A program made the translations under genes and the position numbers. This document shows positions 24,120 to 33,914 of a stretch of 64,000 nucleotides of DNA, in pieces (within the stretch, counting starts at the first letter, position 1; each line of letters begins with the position of its first letter). The stretch is from Phyllobacterium phragmitis (GTDB taxonomy: Bacteria > Pseudomonadota > Alphaproteobacteria > Rhizobiales > Rhizobiaceae), in NCBI RefSeq assembly GCF_002980495.1, contig NZ_PVBR01000011.1, forward strand, positions 105,865-169,864, in the 5' to 3' direction. Below the pieces are notes generated by a model. The model saw only the letters and a program-made list of their open reading frames with translations. It searched no databases and had not been told where the DNA came from.

Positions 24120-25204
24120 CCTATCTCCTACTTGACGGCATCCGCGCCAGCTATGGCGGCACGACCGTTCTCGACAATATCGACCTGGCGGTCGGGAAGA
24201 GTGAAATGCATGTCCTGCTCGGCCCCTCCGGCTGCGGCAAGACCACTCTGCTGCGCTCCATTGCCGGCCTCGTCCGCCCCGACGGCGGCAGGATTGTCCT
24301 CGAAGGCCGCAGCATCGGGGCATTGCCGCCCAAGGACCGCGGCATCGGCATGGTGTTCCAGCATTATGCGCTGTTTCCCAACATGACGGTCCGCCAGAAT
24401 CTCGCCTTCGGGCTGGAACAGCGCCGGATGGAAAAACGCATCATAGGGCACAAGGTCGATGCGGCACTCGATACGGTCTCGCTGACCGACCGCGCCGATA
24501 TGCGGCCGCACCAGCTCTCCGGCGGCCAGAAGCAGCGGGTGGCGCTCGCGCGGGCCTTGGTGCTCGAACCGAAGCTCATGCTGCTGGACGAACCTCTGTC
24601 TGCGCTCGATGCTCAGATCCGCAAGCGCCTGCGCGAGGAACTCAAACGCATTCAACGCGAAACCGGCCTGACCAGCATCCTCGTGACGCACGATCAGGAT
24701 GAAGCTTTGTCGCTCGGCGACCGCATTTCGGTGATGAATGCCGGACGCATCGTCCAGACCGGCAACGGTCAGGATATCTATTATCGCCCGGCGGACGATT
24801 TCGTGGCCCGCTTCATCGGCGATGCCAACATCATCGAAGCCAGCCGGATCGAGATTCTGGCGCGGAAAGCACCGGGAAAAACGGCGATCATTCAGCCCCA
24901 TGCGATCAAGATCGGCACCACCTCGGAAGACGCCCTCAATCTCCGCGCGCGGGTGCTGGAAGCAAGCGTCGCCGGCGCATCGGTACGCTATCTGATGGAC
25001 GTCGCAGGCGTGCCGCTGAAAGTGAGAACCCACACCTCCAGCGAAGGTCAATATCTGAGCGCAGGTAGCGAAAGTTCACTGTCGGTTCGGTGGAAGGACA
25101 TCCACTTCATCCCATCCGTAGCCGTGGCAGAAGGGAACGTGAATGGATACATGCCCACCGCTCATTCGCCCGAGGGCGTGCTGAGGCCAAATCTCCAAAA
25201 ATGA
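24116..25204 (+). CDS. ABC transporter ATP-binding protein
   Basis: This 362-residue ATPase has Walker A GPSGCGKTT (residues about 38-46), the Q-loop in MVFQHYALFPNMTV, the signature LSGGQKQRVALARAL, Walker B LMLLDEPLSALD and the switch His in LVTHDQDEAL. A TOBE-type C-terminal domain follows from about residue 280. The start at 24116 overlaps the permease stop (ATGA). Length fits PotA/PhnT-class ATPases. It energises the importer, completing the operon. Confidence 0.86.
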   Translation: MTYLLLDGIRASYGGTTVLDNIDLAVGKSEMHVLLGPSGCGKTTLLRSIAGLVRPDGGRIVLEGRSIGALPPKDRGIGMVFQHYALFPNMTVRQNLAFGLEQRRMEKRIIGHKVDAALDTVSLTDRADMRPHQLSGGQKQRVALARALVLEPKLMLLDEPLSALDAQIRKRLREELKRIQRETGLTSILVTHDQDEALSLGDRISVMNAGRIVQTGNGQDIYYRPADDFVARFIGDANIIEASRIEILARKAPGKTAIIQPHAIKIGTTSEDALNLRARVLEASVAGASVRYLMDVAGVPLKVRTHTSSEGQYLSAGSESSLSVRWKDIHFIPSVAVAEGNVNGYMPTAHSPEGVLRPNLQK

Positions 25205-25518
25205 CACGATGGAGCGAACACGACCGCAAAGGCGACACACAATCCACCCCGTGACGTCATGCTGTCACACGCCGCCAAGGAGGGTCGCGGTTATCGGAAG
25301 TTCACATACGTTGGTCGTACCCGCCCATCCCTTGCTCCTCTCCGCCTTCATGCTGGCAGATTCCGCCTTGCCTAGCGGCTCGGCGTACCGGATATCCGGC
25401 GGCTACGTTGTCTCCAGAGCTTCATACCGAGTCGTTACCGGCTCCGCATGTCCGGTAGAGAACGGTTGATGGAACAGCCGGTTTCTTCAGGCAATATCTC
25501 CTCCTGTGAAACAGAAAC
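25205..25518. other. Gene-free stretch after the ABC operon
   Basis: No intact gene is visible between the ATPase stop and the IS110 fragment. The sequence has the look of mobile-element end DNA, but I could not identify it. Its relation to the IS110 piece is unknown. Confidence 0.3.
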
Positions 25519-25596
25519 TCACACGACTTGCAGTCGCACGAAAACACTCTTTGCCAAGTCCACTCCGATCATCGTATCTTTCGTCACGGTTGCCAT
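25519..25596 (-). mobile_element. IS110-family transposase N-terminal fragment
   Basis: Read leftward from 25596, MATVTKDTMIGVDLAKSVF matches the start of IS110 transposases, with the first catalytic Asp of the RuvC-like DEDD site in GVDLAKSVF. Similarity ends after about 20 codons and a stop follows shortly. The element is a remnant of about 80-150 bp whose body is gone. Confidence 0.6.
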
Positions 25597-25741
25597 CCTT
25601 TCTGCTTGTGGGCTTTCACCCATCGATGAGAAGAACGCCGCGCAATCCCGTTCCCCCTTTGATCTACCTGTCGTATATCTATGCCCTTTAATGTTCAGGG
25701 GCCAAAAATGGCTTGCAAATGGGAGCCGTCCACATATGGAC

Positions 25742-26503
25742 CTAAGCCACCTTCCGGAAGGCATAGGCTGCCCCCGTGCTCATGAGCGCCAGCAGATACC
25801 AGGTAATCGCATAGACCAGATGGGTGTTGCGGAAGCGGACGACCGTCAGGCCGCCGACCGGTAGGCCGTCGGGATTTGTCGTCGCATCGGCATCGATGAA
25901 ATAAGGCGCGACATCGTGAAGGTTCTTGGCCGCAGCGATCGCGGCAACGTCGCGGGAATACCAGCGGCCGTTCTTCGGATCATTCGAGCGCAGGAAAGCG
26001 CCGCCCGGCTCGCTCATGCGCAGAAGACCTGATATCGTGACGTGACCGGCAACCTCGCCAGCCGCGCGCGAGGCCCGGTCACGCCGGTCGGTTGGCACGA
26101 AGCCGCGGTTGACGAGGATCGTCGCGCCGTCCGGCTGATGAAGCGGTGTCATCACCCAGAAACCGGCGCCCAATCCGGTTACCGCCTGAACCAGCACATG
26201 CTTGTCATAGTCGAACCTTCCGGATGCCGTGACATGCCGATATTCGTCCCGTTCAGTCGTTATCCCCGCCCAGTCGGACGGCGCGGGTGCCGGCACGGGT
26301 GCCGCATGAACGCGGGCTTCGACGCGAGCGATCAGATCGAGCTTCCAGAACAGCCGCTGTATCTGCCAGGTGCCCAGCGCGAAGAAAACGACTGTCATGA
26401 ACAGCATCGCGACCGTCATGAACCACCGCGAGCGACGCGTGCGACCGGGAGTTTCCTCCCCTGCCCCACCAGTCGAAGCGCGGTCCACGGCCATATCCGT
26501 CAC
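25742..26503 (-). CDS. SURF1 family cytochrome oxidase assembly protein
   Basis: This 253-residue protein has the SURF1 plan: a first membrane helix (WFMTVAMLFMTVVFFALGTW followed by QIQRLFWKLDLI), a periplasmic domain (ILVNRGFVP and VTISGLLRMSEPG) and a second helix near the C-terminus (THLVYAITWYLLALMSTGAA). SURF1 helps insert haem into terminal oxidases. It lies 78 bp after cyoD in the same direction and is commonly attached to cyo operons in alphaproteobacteria. A second in-frame ATG three codons into the frame is possible as start. Confidence 0.87.
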   Translation of the reverse strand: MTDMAVDRASTGGAGEETPGRTRRSRWFMTVAMLFMTVVFFALGTWQIQRLFWKLDLIARVEARVHAAPVPAPAPSDWAGITTERDEYRHVTASGRFDYDKHVLVQAVTGLGAGFWVMTPLHQPDGATILVNRGFVPTDRRDRASRAAGEVAGHVTISGLLRMSEPGGAFLRSNDPKNGRWYSRDVAAIAAAKNLHDVAPYFIDADATTNPDGLPVGGLTVVRFRNTHLVYAITWYLLALMSTGAAYAFRKVA

Positions 26504-26581
26504 CCCTGTTTTAGCCGCATGAACTTATCCGAAAAGCTAGCCGACTTTTTGCTGACGCTGACCTTCGGTTCGGGATCATGC

Positions 26582-26989
26582 TCAGGGCATGTTCTTCATC
26601 ATCTCCGGCGACATGGGCATCATGTTCGCGTTGAGATGATGCATGATCCAGAGCGAGCCGGCGAGCAGGATGCCGACAAGCACGATGGTGAAGATCAGCG
26701 CCATGATCGTCCAGCCGCCTTCGGAGCGTGGATTCATGTGCAGGAAATAAATCATGTGGACGACGATCTGCACGGCGCCAAGCCCCATGACGAGAACCGC
26801 CGTGAGGAGCTTGCTGTCGATGGCACCGCTCATGACCAGCCAGAAGGGAATGGCCGTCAGGATCACAGACAGGACGAAACCGGTCATATAGCCCTTGAAG
26901 GAGCCGTGAGCGGCATCATGGCCCCCATCATGGCCATGATGGGTGTCGCCCGCATTGTGGTGGGCCGGGGCATGGGGATGCGAACTCAT
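26582..26989 (-). CDS. cyoD: Cytochrome o ubiquinol oxidase subunit IV
   Basis: This 135-residue protein has a His/Gly-rich N-terminal tail (HHGHDGGHDAAHGSFKGYM), then three helices, including PFWLVMSGAIDS and VQIVVHMIYFLHMNPRSEGG, which are typical of CyoD. A Met-rich C-terminus (NANMMPMSPEMMKNMP) extends a little past the usual end and might bind metal weakly. The ATG at 26989 overlaps the cyoC stop (ATGA). It is a non-catalytic subunit of the proton-pumping quinol oxidase in the inner membrane. Confidence 0.9.
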   Translation of the reverse strand: MSSHPHAPAHHNAGDTHHGHDGGHDAAHGSFKGYMTGFVLSVILTAIPFWLVMSGAIDSKLLTAVLVMGLGAVQIVVHMIYFLHMNPRSEGGWTIMALIFTIVLVGILLAGSLWIMHHLNANMMPMSPEMMKNMP

Positions 26990-27624
26990 CCGAGGACTCC
27001 CATCAGGTAGACGAAGGAGAAGACGCCGATCCAGACGACGTCGAGGAAGTGCCAGAACATACTGAGGCACATCAGCCGGCGTTGGTTCTCTTGGGTTAGC
27101 CCATACTTCGATACCTGCACCATGAGGGTAATCAGCCAGACGATACCGAAGGTGACATGCAGGCCGTGGGTGCCGACCAGCGTGAAGAAGGAGGAGAGGA
27201 AGGCCGAACGTTGCGGGCCGGCGCCCGCATGGATCAGATGACTGAACTCGTAAAGCTCTAATGCCAGGAAGATCGCGCCGAACACGCCGGTGACGGCGAG
27301 CCAGGACAGCGTCTGGAGCTTGGCCCCACGCGCCATCCACAGCATGGCGAAACCATAGGTGATGGAGGAAAAGAGCAGCATCGCCGTGTTGACGGCGACG
27401 AGCGGCAGATCGAACAGATCGGCGGGCGATGGACCTGCGGCATAGTTGCGGCCAAGCACCCCATAGACGGCGAAGAGGGTGGCGAAGATCAGGCAGTCGC
27501 TCATCAAATAGAGCCAGAAGCCCAGCATGGTGCTGCCTTCGGGATGATGATCCTTGTCCGTCAGATAGAATTCCGGATTCTCGGTTGCCAGTGCGGCCTG
27601 ATGGGTGCGTGTTTTACTTATCAT
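26986..27624 (-). CDS. cyoC: Cytochrome o ubiquinol oxidase subunit III
   Basis: This 212-residue subunit III has about five helices. Characteristic pieces are MLGFWLYLMSDCLIFATLFA, FLALELYEFSHLI and GTHGLHVTFGIVWLITLM, then MFWHFLDVVWIGVFSFVYLM. I chose the ATG at 27624, directly after the cyoB stop. Longer in-frame starts would overlap cyoB by tens of bases. It stabilises the catalytic subunit. Confidence 0.9.
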   Translation of the reverse strand: MISKTRTHQAALATENPEFYLTDKDHHPEGSTMLGFWLYLMSDCLIFATLFAVYGVLGRNYAAGPSPADLFDLPLVAVNTAMLLFSSITYGFAMLWMARGAKLQTLSWLAVTGVFGAIFLALELYEFSHLIHAGAGPQRSAFLSSFFTLVGTHGLHVTFGIVWLITLMVQVSKYGLTQENQRRLMCLSMFWHFLDVVWIGVFSFVYLMGVLG

Positions 27625-27625
27625 T

Positions 27626-29629
27626 TCAGCTCTGTCCCGCCAGCAGTCTGGTGCGCGCATTCTCGGTCGCGGTCACGGTTTCGGCAGGGATGTAAAAGTC
27701 CCGGTTGTAGTTGAAGGTATGGCCGATGGCGACCGCGATCATCGCGACAAACGAAATGATGGCCAGCCACCATATGTGCCAGATCATCCCGAAGGCGAAG
27801 CCGATGGCGATCATGGCCAGGATGAAGCCCGCGCCCGTATTGCGCGGCATGTGGATCGGCCTGAAGCCTCCCAATGGGCGTGTATGGCCGCGTTTCTTCA
27901 TGTCATACCAGCTGTCATGATCGTGGACGATGGGTGTGAAGGCGAAATTATACTCCGGCGGCGGCGACGACGTTGCCCATTCCAGCGTGCGCCCGTCCCA
28001 CGGGTCGCCGGTCAAGTCGCGCAGCGCCTCGCGATTGCGGATGCTGACGAAGATCTGGACGAAGAAGGCGGCGATGCCGAGCGCGATCAGGCCGGCGCCG
28101 AATGCGGCGATGCTGAACCATATCTGCAGCGACGGATCGTCGAACTGACTCATGCGGCGCGTCACGCCCATCAGTCCGAGCACGTAGAGCGGCATGAAGG
28201 CGAAGAAGAAGCCGATCTGCCAGAACCAGAACGACACCTTGCCCCAAAACGAATCCAGCTTGAAGCCGAACGCCTTCGGGAACCAGTAATTGATGCCGGC
28301 GAAGACCCCAAACACCACGCCGCCGATGATGACGTTGTGAAAGTGCGCGATCAGGAACAGTGAGTTGTGCAGCACGAAATCGGCGGGCGGGATCGCGAGC
28401 ATGACGCCGGTCATGCCACCGATGGTGAAGGTCACCATGAAGCCGACTGTCCACAGCATCGGCACCTCGTAGCGGATGCGTCCGCGATACATGGTGAAGA
28501 GCCAGTTGAACAGCTTCGCGCCCGTCGGGATCGAGATGATCATCGTGGTAATGCCGAAGAAAGCATTCACGGAGGCGCCCGAACCCATCGTGAAGAAATG
28601 GTGCAGCCAGACGATGTAGGAGAGGATCATGATCACGCATGTGGCGTAGACCATCGAGGTATAGCCGAACAACCGCTTGCTGCTGAAGGTCGAGACCACT
28701 TCGGAAAAGATGCCGAAAGCCGGCAGGACGAGGATGTAGACCTCCGGATGGCCCCAGATCCAGATGAGGTTCACATACATCATCGGATTGCCGCCGAGGT
28801 CGTTCGTGAAGAAGTTCATGCCGAGGTAACGGTCCAGCGACAGAAGCGCGAGCACTGCGGTCAGGACCGGGAAGGAGGCGACGATCAGGATGTTGGTGGC
28901 CAGCGCGGTCCAGGTGAAGATCGGCATTTTCATGAAGGTCATGCCCGGCGCGCGCATCTTCACGATGGTCGCGATCAGGTTGATGCCGGAAAGCGTCGTC
29001 CCGATGCCGGCCACCTGCAGGCCCCAGATGTAATAATCCACCCCGACATCCGGACTGTAGGCAATGCCGGAGAGTGGCGGATAGGCAAGCCAGCCGGTTT
29101 TGGCGAACTCGCCGATGAAAAGCGACATCATGACGATGACCGCGCCGGCGACCGTCATCCAGAAGGAGAAATTGTTCAGGAACGGGAAGGCGACGTCGCG
29201 CGCGCCGATTTGCAGCGGAACGACGAAGTTCATGAGACCGGTGACGAACGGCATCGCCACGAAGAAGATCATGATGACGCCATGGGCCGTGAAAATCTGG
29301 TCATAATGATGCGGCGGCAGATAGCCTTCATGGCCGCCAAAGGCGATTGCCTGCTGGATGCGCATCATGATGGCGTCCGAGAAACCACGAACCAGCATGA
29401 TGATCGCGAGGATCACATACATGATGCCGATCTTCTTGTGATCGACGCTGGTGATCCAGTCTCGCCAAAGCGGGCCCCAGAACCGGTAATAGGTGATAAG
29501 GCCGAGAACGGCGATCGCGCCGATCATGACGCCGATGAACGTCACGACAAGAATCGGTTCATGAAAGGGAAGCGATTCCAGGGTCAACCGGCCGAAGATG
29601 AACTTCATAAGGTCAGGGTTGGAAAACAT
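27626..29629 (-). CDS. cyoB: Cytochrome o ubiquinol oxidase subunit I
   Basis: This 667-residue catalytic subunit of the haem-copper oxidase reduces O2 to water with quinol electrons and pumps protons. The CuB/active-site segments are clear: [20 protein letters not shown] with the cross-linked His and Tyr, [12 protein letters not shown] with the His pair, and [13 protein letters not shown] with the haem ligands. The length matches E. coli CyoB (663). It lies 44 bp after cyoA and immediately before cyoC. Confidence 0.94.
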   Translation of the reverse strand: MFSNPDLMKFIFGRLTLESLPFHEPILVVTFIGVMIGAIAVLGLITYYRFWGPLWRDWITSVDHKKIGIMYVILAIIMLVRGFSDAIMMRIQQAIAFGGHEGYLPPHHYDQIFTAHGVIMIFFVAMPFVTGLMNFVVPLQIGARDVAFPFLNNFSFWMTVAGAVIVMMSLFIGEFAKTGWLAYPPLSGIAYSPDVGVDYYIWGLQVAGIGTTLSGINLIATIVKMRAPGMTFMKMPIFTWTALATNILIVASFPVLTAVLALLSLDRYLGMNFFTNDLGGNPMMYVNLIWIWGHPEVYILVLPAFGIFSEVVSTFSSKRLFGYTSMVYATCVIMILSYIVWLHHFFTMGSGASVNAFFGITTMIISIPTGAKLFNWLFTMYRGRIRYEVPMLWTVGFMVTFTIGGMTGVMLAIPPADFVLHNSLFLIAHFHNVIIGGVVFGVFAGINYWFPKAFGFKLDSFWGKVSFWFWQIGFFFAFMPLYVLGLMGVTRRMSQFDDPSLQIWFSIAAFGAGLIALGIAAFFVQIFVSIRNREALRDLTGDPWDGRTLEWATSSPPPEYNFAFTPIVHDHDSWYDMKKRGHTRPLGGFRPIHMPRNTGAGFILAMIAIGFAFGMIWHIWWLAIISFVAMIAVAIGHTFNYNRDFYIPAETVTATENARTRLLAGQS

Positions 29630-29673
29630 CGTCGTAAACCTTTACGTGCCGGCGGCGCCAGTTGGATTCAAGA

Positions 29674-30828
29674 TTATCTGAGGACCGTGCCGGACGAAAC
29701 CTGGCTTAGGTCACCGCCCTTGCCATAGGAGGGGCCAAAGGAGGGGAAAGGCGAGCGGCTTTGTGGCGGGAGAACCTCGCTGCCTCCCGGCCCGGCGCCT
29801 TCCGGTGTGCACTGGGCAAGCAGGAAGGGACGAGACTGGCGCCCGATCGAACCCCAGTTGCGCTCCCGGTCATAGGTCAGTTGGAAGACGATATTCGCCG
29901 AGTCCAGGCCGCCGCCGCCCCGGGCATCGATCATGGCCATTTCCTTCATGCACATTTTCGAGGGATCGACGCACATGTTGAGGATCGCATCGTAGAGCCC
30001 GCTGTCGACGGTCGAATAGTGGCGGACCGGCTCCTTCTCGCTCGGGAGCTCCAGCTCCTGGTACGCGGCCCGCGTCAGGCTGGATCCCTTTTGCCGTACG
30101 GAGGCGACCCAGGCATCGAAACCGGCAGGGTCAAGGCCATGGAACTTGAAGCGCATGTGAGAGAAACCGCTGCCGCTGAAATTGGCGGAGAACCCCTCAT
30201 ATTCACCCGTCCGGTTGATAACCGCGTGAAGCTTCGTCTCCATGCCCGCCATGGCGTAGATCTGGCCGGCAAGCGCCGGGATGTAGAATGAATTCATGAC
30301 CGAGGACGCGGTGATCTTGAAATTGATCGGCACGTCGAGCGGCGCCGCCATCTCGTTGAGGCTGGCAATGCCGTAATCGGGATAGATGAACAGCCATTTC
30401 CAGTCGAGCGCCACGACCTCCACTGTGAGCGGCTTCACATCCGCGGCGACCGGGCGCTCGGCATCGATCCGGTCGAGCGGCCGGTAGGGGTCGAGCTTAT
30501 GGGTGCTCATCCAGGTGATCGCACCCAGCGCGATGATGATGGCGAGCGGCGCCGACCAGATGACGACCTCAAGCCGGGTCGAATGAGACCATTCCGGATC
30601 ATAGGGTGCTTCGGTGTTGGACTGACGGTATTTCCACGCGAAAAACAGCGTCAGGAAAATGACCGGCACGATGATGATCAGCATCAGCGCCGTCGAGACA
30701 AGGATCAGGTCTGCCTGCTGCCTGGCGATATCGCCGGAGGGAGACATGACGACCATGTTGCAGCCGGACAACAGCGGCAGAACAAGGAAAGCGAACAATC
30801 GTCCGACGATTTTGGGGTGCATGGACAT
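29674..30828 (-). CDS. cyoA: Cytochrome o ubiquinol oxidase subunit II (lipoprotein)
   Basis: This 384-residue subunit II has a lipoprotein signal (LLSGC, Cys 23 from the chosen start at 30828), two membrane helices and a cupredoxin-like periplasmic domain (LDWKWLFIYPDYGIASLNEM). It lacks the CuA-binding cysteines, as expected for quinol oxidases. The tail is longer than in E. coli (315 residues) and rich in Ser/Pro/Gly (SRSPFPSFGPSYGKGGDLSQ). Longer in-frame starts would put the lipobox too far in. It is the first gene of the leftward oxidase operon. Confidence 0.9.
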   Translation of the reverse strand: MSMHPKIVGRLFAFLVLPLLSGCNMVVMSPSGDIARQQADLILVSTALMLIIIVPVIFLTLFFAWKYRQSNTEAPYDPEWSHSTRLEVVIWSAPLAIIIALGAITWMSTHKLDPYRPLDRIDAERPVAADVKPLTVEVVALDWKWLFIYPDYGIASLNEMAAPLDVPINFKITASSVMNSFYIPALAGQIYAMAGMETKLHAVINRTGEYEGFSANFSGSGFSHMRFKFHGLDPAGFDAWVASVRQKGSSLTRAAYQELELPSEKEPVRHYSTVDSGLYDAILNMCVDPSKMCMKEMAMIDARGGGGLDSANIVFQLTYDRERNWGSIGRQSRPFLLAQCTPEGAGPGGSEVLPPQSRSPFPSFGPSYGKGGDLSQVSSGTVLR

Positions 30829-31263
30829 CTTGCGTGCTCGAATTTTATGTTTTGCGTAAGTCGGAGTAACGCCAACGCCGCTTTTGCGGAATGAGGCCGT
30901 TGGCCGCACTGCAGCAATTCATCGCAGCATAGCAAAACCCGGTTCCAGTGAATTACCGACGAGTGTGCCCCTTCAAAGTTCGCTCTCGAAGCCGATATCG
31001 AAATCAAGTGAACTTCGAATCACGGCACTAGAATCAAGAATTTGCGTGTATTTATTGGGACCGATATCGACATTACGAATTTCAGAATCTGTACATTGGA
31101 TACCCCCGGCTCATCTCTGCTGAGGCCAAGTTAACACACAATAACGATGTGACCAGATACTTATCCCATCTTATCATCGGCTTTTTGGGGAAAGATTCCT
31201 TGATCTCTCCCCAAGTTTGTTCGACATTTCATCCGCAGGTCGAGACAGGCAGGAGGAAATAGC
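30829..31263. other. Divergent promoter region of cyo operon and MFS gene
   Basis: About 435 bp without a gene, more AT-rich than its flanks. It should carry the leftward cyo promoter and the rightward MFS promoter. I see no confident conserved operator. AGGAGGAAATAGC just before 31264 is a strong ribosome-binding site for the MFS gene. Confidence 0.45.
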
Positions 31264-32628
31264 ATGAGCACGGTCGTCAAACCCTGGTTCGAAGGACCCA
31301 AATCTTCAGACCTCGAACGGGACGCCCGTCGCATCAACGACGGCAAGGCGATTTCGCCGGGTAGCATCGCGCTGGGCGTGGTGATCGGTCGCATGTCGGA
31401 ATTCTTCGATTTTTTCGTCTATGGGCTCGGTTCCATTCTGGTCTTCCCGAAACTGATCTTCCCCTTCGCGTCCACTCCGCTAGCCGCCCAGATGATGTCC
31501 TTCGCGATCTTCCCGCTCGCCTTTCTGGCGCGGCCGGTGGGCTCTTTTGTCTTCATGTGGATCGACCGCCATTTTGGGCGGGGAACGAAGCTGACGATCG
31601 CGCTTTTCATGCTCGGCGGCTCGACCGCCTCGATTGCCTTCATGCCCGGATACGACACGATCGGTTATTGGGCTGTAGCGCTGCTGGCGCTGTTTCGGCT
31701 AGGGCAGGGTTTCGCGCTCGGCGGCGCATGGGACGGGCTGTCCTCGCTGCTCAATCTCAACGCTCCGAAGAACCGGCGCGGCTGGTATGCGATGATCCCG
31801 CAGATCGGCGCACCCGTCGGCTTCGCGCTGGCGAGCATCCTCTTCTGGTATTTCATTTCCAATCTTTCGGAAACCGATTTCCTCGCCTGGGGCTGGCGTT
31901 ACCCGTTTTTCGTCGCCTTTGCGATCAATGTCGTGGCGTTGTTCGCCAGGTTGCGCATCGTTGGGAGCAAGGAATTCGGCGTCGCGATGGAGGCCAGGGA
32001 ACTGGAACCCCGGCCGGTCTTCGAGATGTTGAGCAAACATGCCCGCGATGTGGTGCTCGGCGCGTTCGTGCCGCTGGCGAGCTTTGCGATGTTCCACCTC
32101 GTCACGATATTTCCCTTAAGCTGGGTGACGCTGCACGGCGGCCAGCCGGCGGCGAAGTTCCTCCTGGTGCAGGTGGCGGGCGCGGTCGTCGGCATCATCG
32201 GCATCGTGCTTTCCGGCCTGATCGCCGATCGTATCGGCCGCCGCAACCAGTTGATGATCGGTGCTGTCATCATCGCGATCTTCTCGTTTTCCGCGCCCTT
32301 CCTTCTCGATGCGGGCAGCATGGGCCAGGACGCCTTCATCATCATCGGCTTCGGCATCCTCGGCCTCTCCTTCGGCCAGGCGTCGGGCGCGGTCTCCTCG
32401 CGTTTCAAACGATACTATCGCTATACGGGCGCAGCCCTCACCTCGGATCTCGCCTGGCTGGTGGGTGCCGGCTTTGCGCCGCTCGTGGCGCTCGGGCTTG
32501 CCAGCAGCTTCGGCATCATCTTCATCGGCGGCTATTTGATATCCGGCGCAATCTGCACACTGGTGGCATTGAGCCTCACCCGTATGCTCGACTACGACAA
32601 CGAGTCGATTCGGCGGCGGCGGCGGTAA
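31264..32628 (+). CDS. MFS transporter, metabolite:H+ symporter type
   Basis: This 454-residue, 12-helix transporter resembles the MHS group (ShiA/ProP/KgtP). Family marks are VVIGRMSEFFDFFVYGLGSI near helix 1, ARPVGSFVFMWIDRHFGRGT after helix 2 and GLIADRIGRRNQLMIGAVII in the second half. A strong AGGAGGAAAT site precedes the ATG. It is divergent from the cyo operon, a pairing I associate with rhizobia. A tight run of Arg closes the protein. The substrate is unknown, probably an organic acid or osmolyte. Confidence 0.84.
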   Translation: MSTVVKPWFEGPKSSDLERDARRINDGKAISPGSIALGVVIGRMSEFFDFFVYGLGSILVFPKLIFPFASTPLAAQMMSFAIFPLAFLARPVGSFVFMWIDRHFGRGTKLTIALFMLGGSTASIAFMPGYDTIGYWAVALLALFRLGQGFALGGAWDGLSSLLNLNAPKNRRGWYAMIPQIGAPVGFALASILFWYFISNLSETDFLAWGWRYPFFVAFAINVVALFARLRIVGSKEFGVAMEARELEPRPVFEMLSKHARDVVLGAFVPLASFAMFHLVTIFPLSWVTLHGGQPAAKFLLVQVAGAVVGIIGIVLSGLIADRIGRRNQLMIGAVIIAIFSFSAPFLLDAGSMGQDAFIIIGFGILGLSFGQASGAVSSRFKRYYRYTGAALTSDLAWLVGAGFAPLVALGLASSFGIIFIGGYLISGAICTLVALSLTRMLDYDNESIRRRRR

Positions 32629-32931
32629 ACGCCTGATGCAAGCACACGCATCGAAGACAAGCGCAAGATGAGCCAGAACCACCCGGAGGTGAACGGCGAT
32701 GGCGTTGCCGCCGGTCTGGCTTCCAGCGATCGCGAGAGCGACCGCACAGTCGCCTCGTTGATAAAGGCTGGGCCGCGATGATCGGCCTGAACCAACTCGC
32801 CCTCTACTTGCCACCGCCGCTCTAATGAGTCGGTTGCGGGAAATAGGAAGCTTGCATTCCATCCGCCGGTGAGACCGCTACGCGCGGACGAGCAATGCCG
32901 TCAGCCGGGAAAGCGGGCTTAAGACCGCCTA
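32629..32931. other. Gene-free stretch between convergent genes
   Basis: The 303 bp between the MFS stop and the MarR stop hold no convincing frame and no clear terminator hairpin with a T-run. Confidence 0.4.
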
Positions 32932-33342
32932 TCATCCCGCCTTGATGAATCTTGCCGACAGCAATTCCTCGCAGCCATGCTCCTTGAGGGCGGCATTGAG
33001 GGCCGCCTCGTAGTCGGGCTGCGCGCTTTCGAGGCGCGAGCGTCCCTTGTCGGTCAGGACCGTGTAGACTCCGCGCTTGTCGTCCGGGCAAAGATCGCGA
33101 ACGGTGAAGCCGCCACGCTCCAGGCGTTCGACCATTCGCGAAACCGAACTCTGGTTCAGACGCAGATGCGTAGCCAACTCCTGCATCCGAAGTTCGCAAT
33201 CCGGTGATATCGACAATATCTGGAGCGCACGATACTCCGACAGGCCAAGCCCGTGCTGTTCTTGCAGAACCTTGCCCATCTCCGCTTCGACGTTGGCCAC
33301 CACATGAATCAGCTGGAGCCATGAATCACTTTTCTTTGACAT
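32932..33342 (-). CDS. MarR-family transcriptional regulator
   Basis: This 136-residue protein has the winged helix-turn-helix of MarR (residues about 30-110): LSEYRALQILSISPDCELRM, QELATHLRLNQSSVSRMVER, then the wing LCPDDKRGVYTVLTDKGRSR. It lies downstream of the deaminase gene in the same direction, but a palindrome 44 bp before its start suggests its own promoter. Related palindromes lie before the SMR/DsbA end of the cluster, so it probably represses itself and the exporter genes. Confidence 0.86.
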   Translation of the reverse strand: MSKKSDSWLQLIHVVANVEAEMGKVLQEQHGLGLSEYRALQILSISPDCELRMQELATHLRLNQSSVSRMVERLERGGFTVRDLCPDDKRGVYTVLTDKGRSRLESAQPDYEAALNAALKEHGCEELLSARFIKAG

Positions 33343-33385
33343 GATCGACGTGGACTCCTCTTGAGCAATCAGCGGGACATTTCAT

Positions 33386-33407
33386 CAAATGTATGTCCAT
33401 GCAATAA
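33386..33407. promoter_or_regulatory. MarR-type operator before the marR gene
   Basis: CAAATGTATG and CATGCAATAA flank a 2-bp centre, sharing the core TGYATG-NN-CATRCA with two palindromes at 35079-35100 and 35125-35146. It sits between the deaminase stop and the MarR start, where autorepression would act. This is the least symmetric of the three sites (6 of 10 arm positions). Confidence 0.5.
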
Positions 33408-33428
33408 CTGACTCAAGGGAGCGCGCCG

Positions 33429-33914
33429 CTATGACGCGCGCAACCCTGAGCGAAATGCCCGAAATGGGCGCAAGCCTTCCGAGACGGCGAGCTTGCGCAC
33501 GGCAGGCGATCGCCAGGTCTTCGGATCGTGGGCAAAGAGGCGATACGTGCCGCGATAGTCGAACCCATGCGCGGCAGCCTCGTCGCGATCAACCGCGTAG
33601 AACAGCTGCGAGATGCCCGCATGAAGCGCGCTCGTATAGCACATGGCGCAGGGCTCTCCCGACGCCAGAAGCGTCGTGCCCGGCAGGTGGGTTGTGCCGT
33701 GCGCGCGGCAAGCGTCGCGTATTGCCTCGACTTCGGCATGCGCAGTCGGGTCGTGATGCTCTCGGACGCGGTTGACGCCGCGCCCAAGGATGACGCCATC
33801 CTGATCGACGACGAAGGCGGTGAATGGAATGCCGCCATCGTGGACATGATCCACGGAGAAGGCGACCGCCTCCTCCATAAGCTGCATGTAGCGGGTCGAA
33901 TGATCGGCGACCAT
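33429..33914 (-). CDS. Nucleoside/guanine deaminase-like zinc enzyme
   Basis: This 161-residue protein belongs to the cytidine-deaminase-like fold: HAEVEAIR (His 59, catalytic Glu 61) and GEPCAMCYTS (Cys 89, Cys 92) bind the zinc. The C-terminal part (AAAHGFDYRGTYRLF ... SEGLRPFRAFR) follows the pattern of GuaD guanine deaminase of about 156 residues rather than TadA. It would convert guanine to xanthine and ammonia, or act on a related amino-azine. Its start overlaps the SMR stop, so the three genes are translationally linked; that link with an exporter is unusual. Confidence 0.75.
   Translation of the reverse strand: MVADHSTRYMQLMEEAVAFSVDHVHDGGIPFTAFVVDQDGVILGRGVNRVREHHDPTAHAEVEAIRDACRAHGTTHLPGTTLLASGEPCAMCYTSALHAGISQLFYAVDRDEAAAHGFDYRGTYRLFAHDPKTWRSPAVRKLAVSEGLRPFRAFRSGLRAS

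Noticed and set aside
22378..24323. Long minus-strand frames opposite the ABC permease genes
   Set aside because: They are antisense to permeases with intact EAA loops and overlapping starts. Their highly charged products are typical shadows of hydrophobic genes.
28367..29728. A 453-codon plus-strand frame opposite cyoB
   Set aside because: It is the antisense of the catalytic oxidase subunit. The His/Asp/Glu-rich product reflects the membrane codons of cyoB read backwards.
33429..33914. TadA-type tRNA adenosine deaminase
   Set aside because: The C-terminal part fits guanine deaminase better, and the gene is coupled to SMR exporter genes rather than housekeeping genes.
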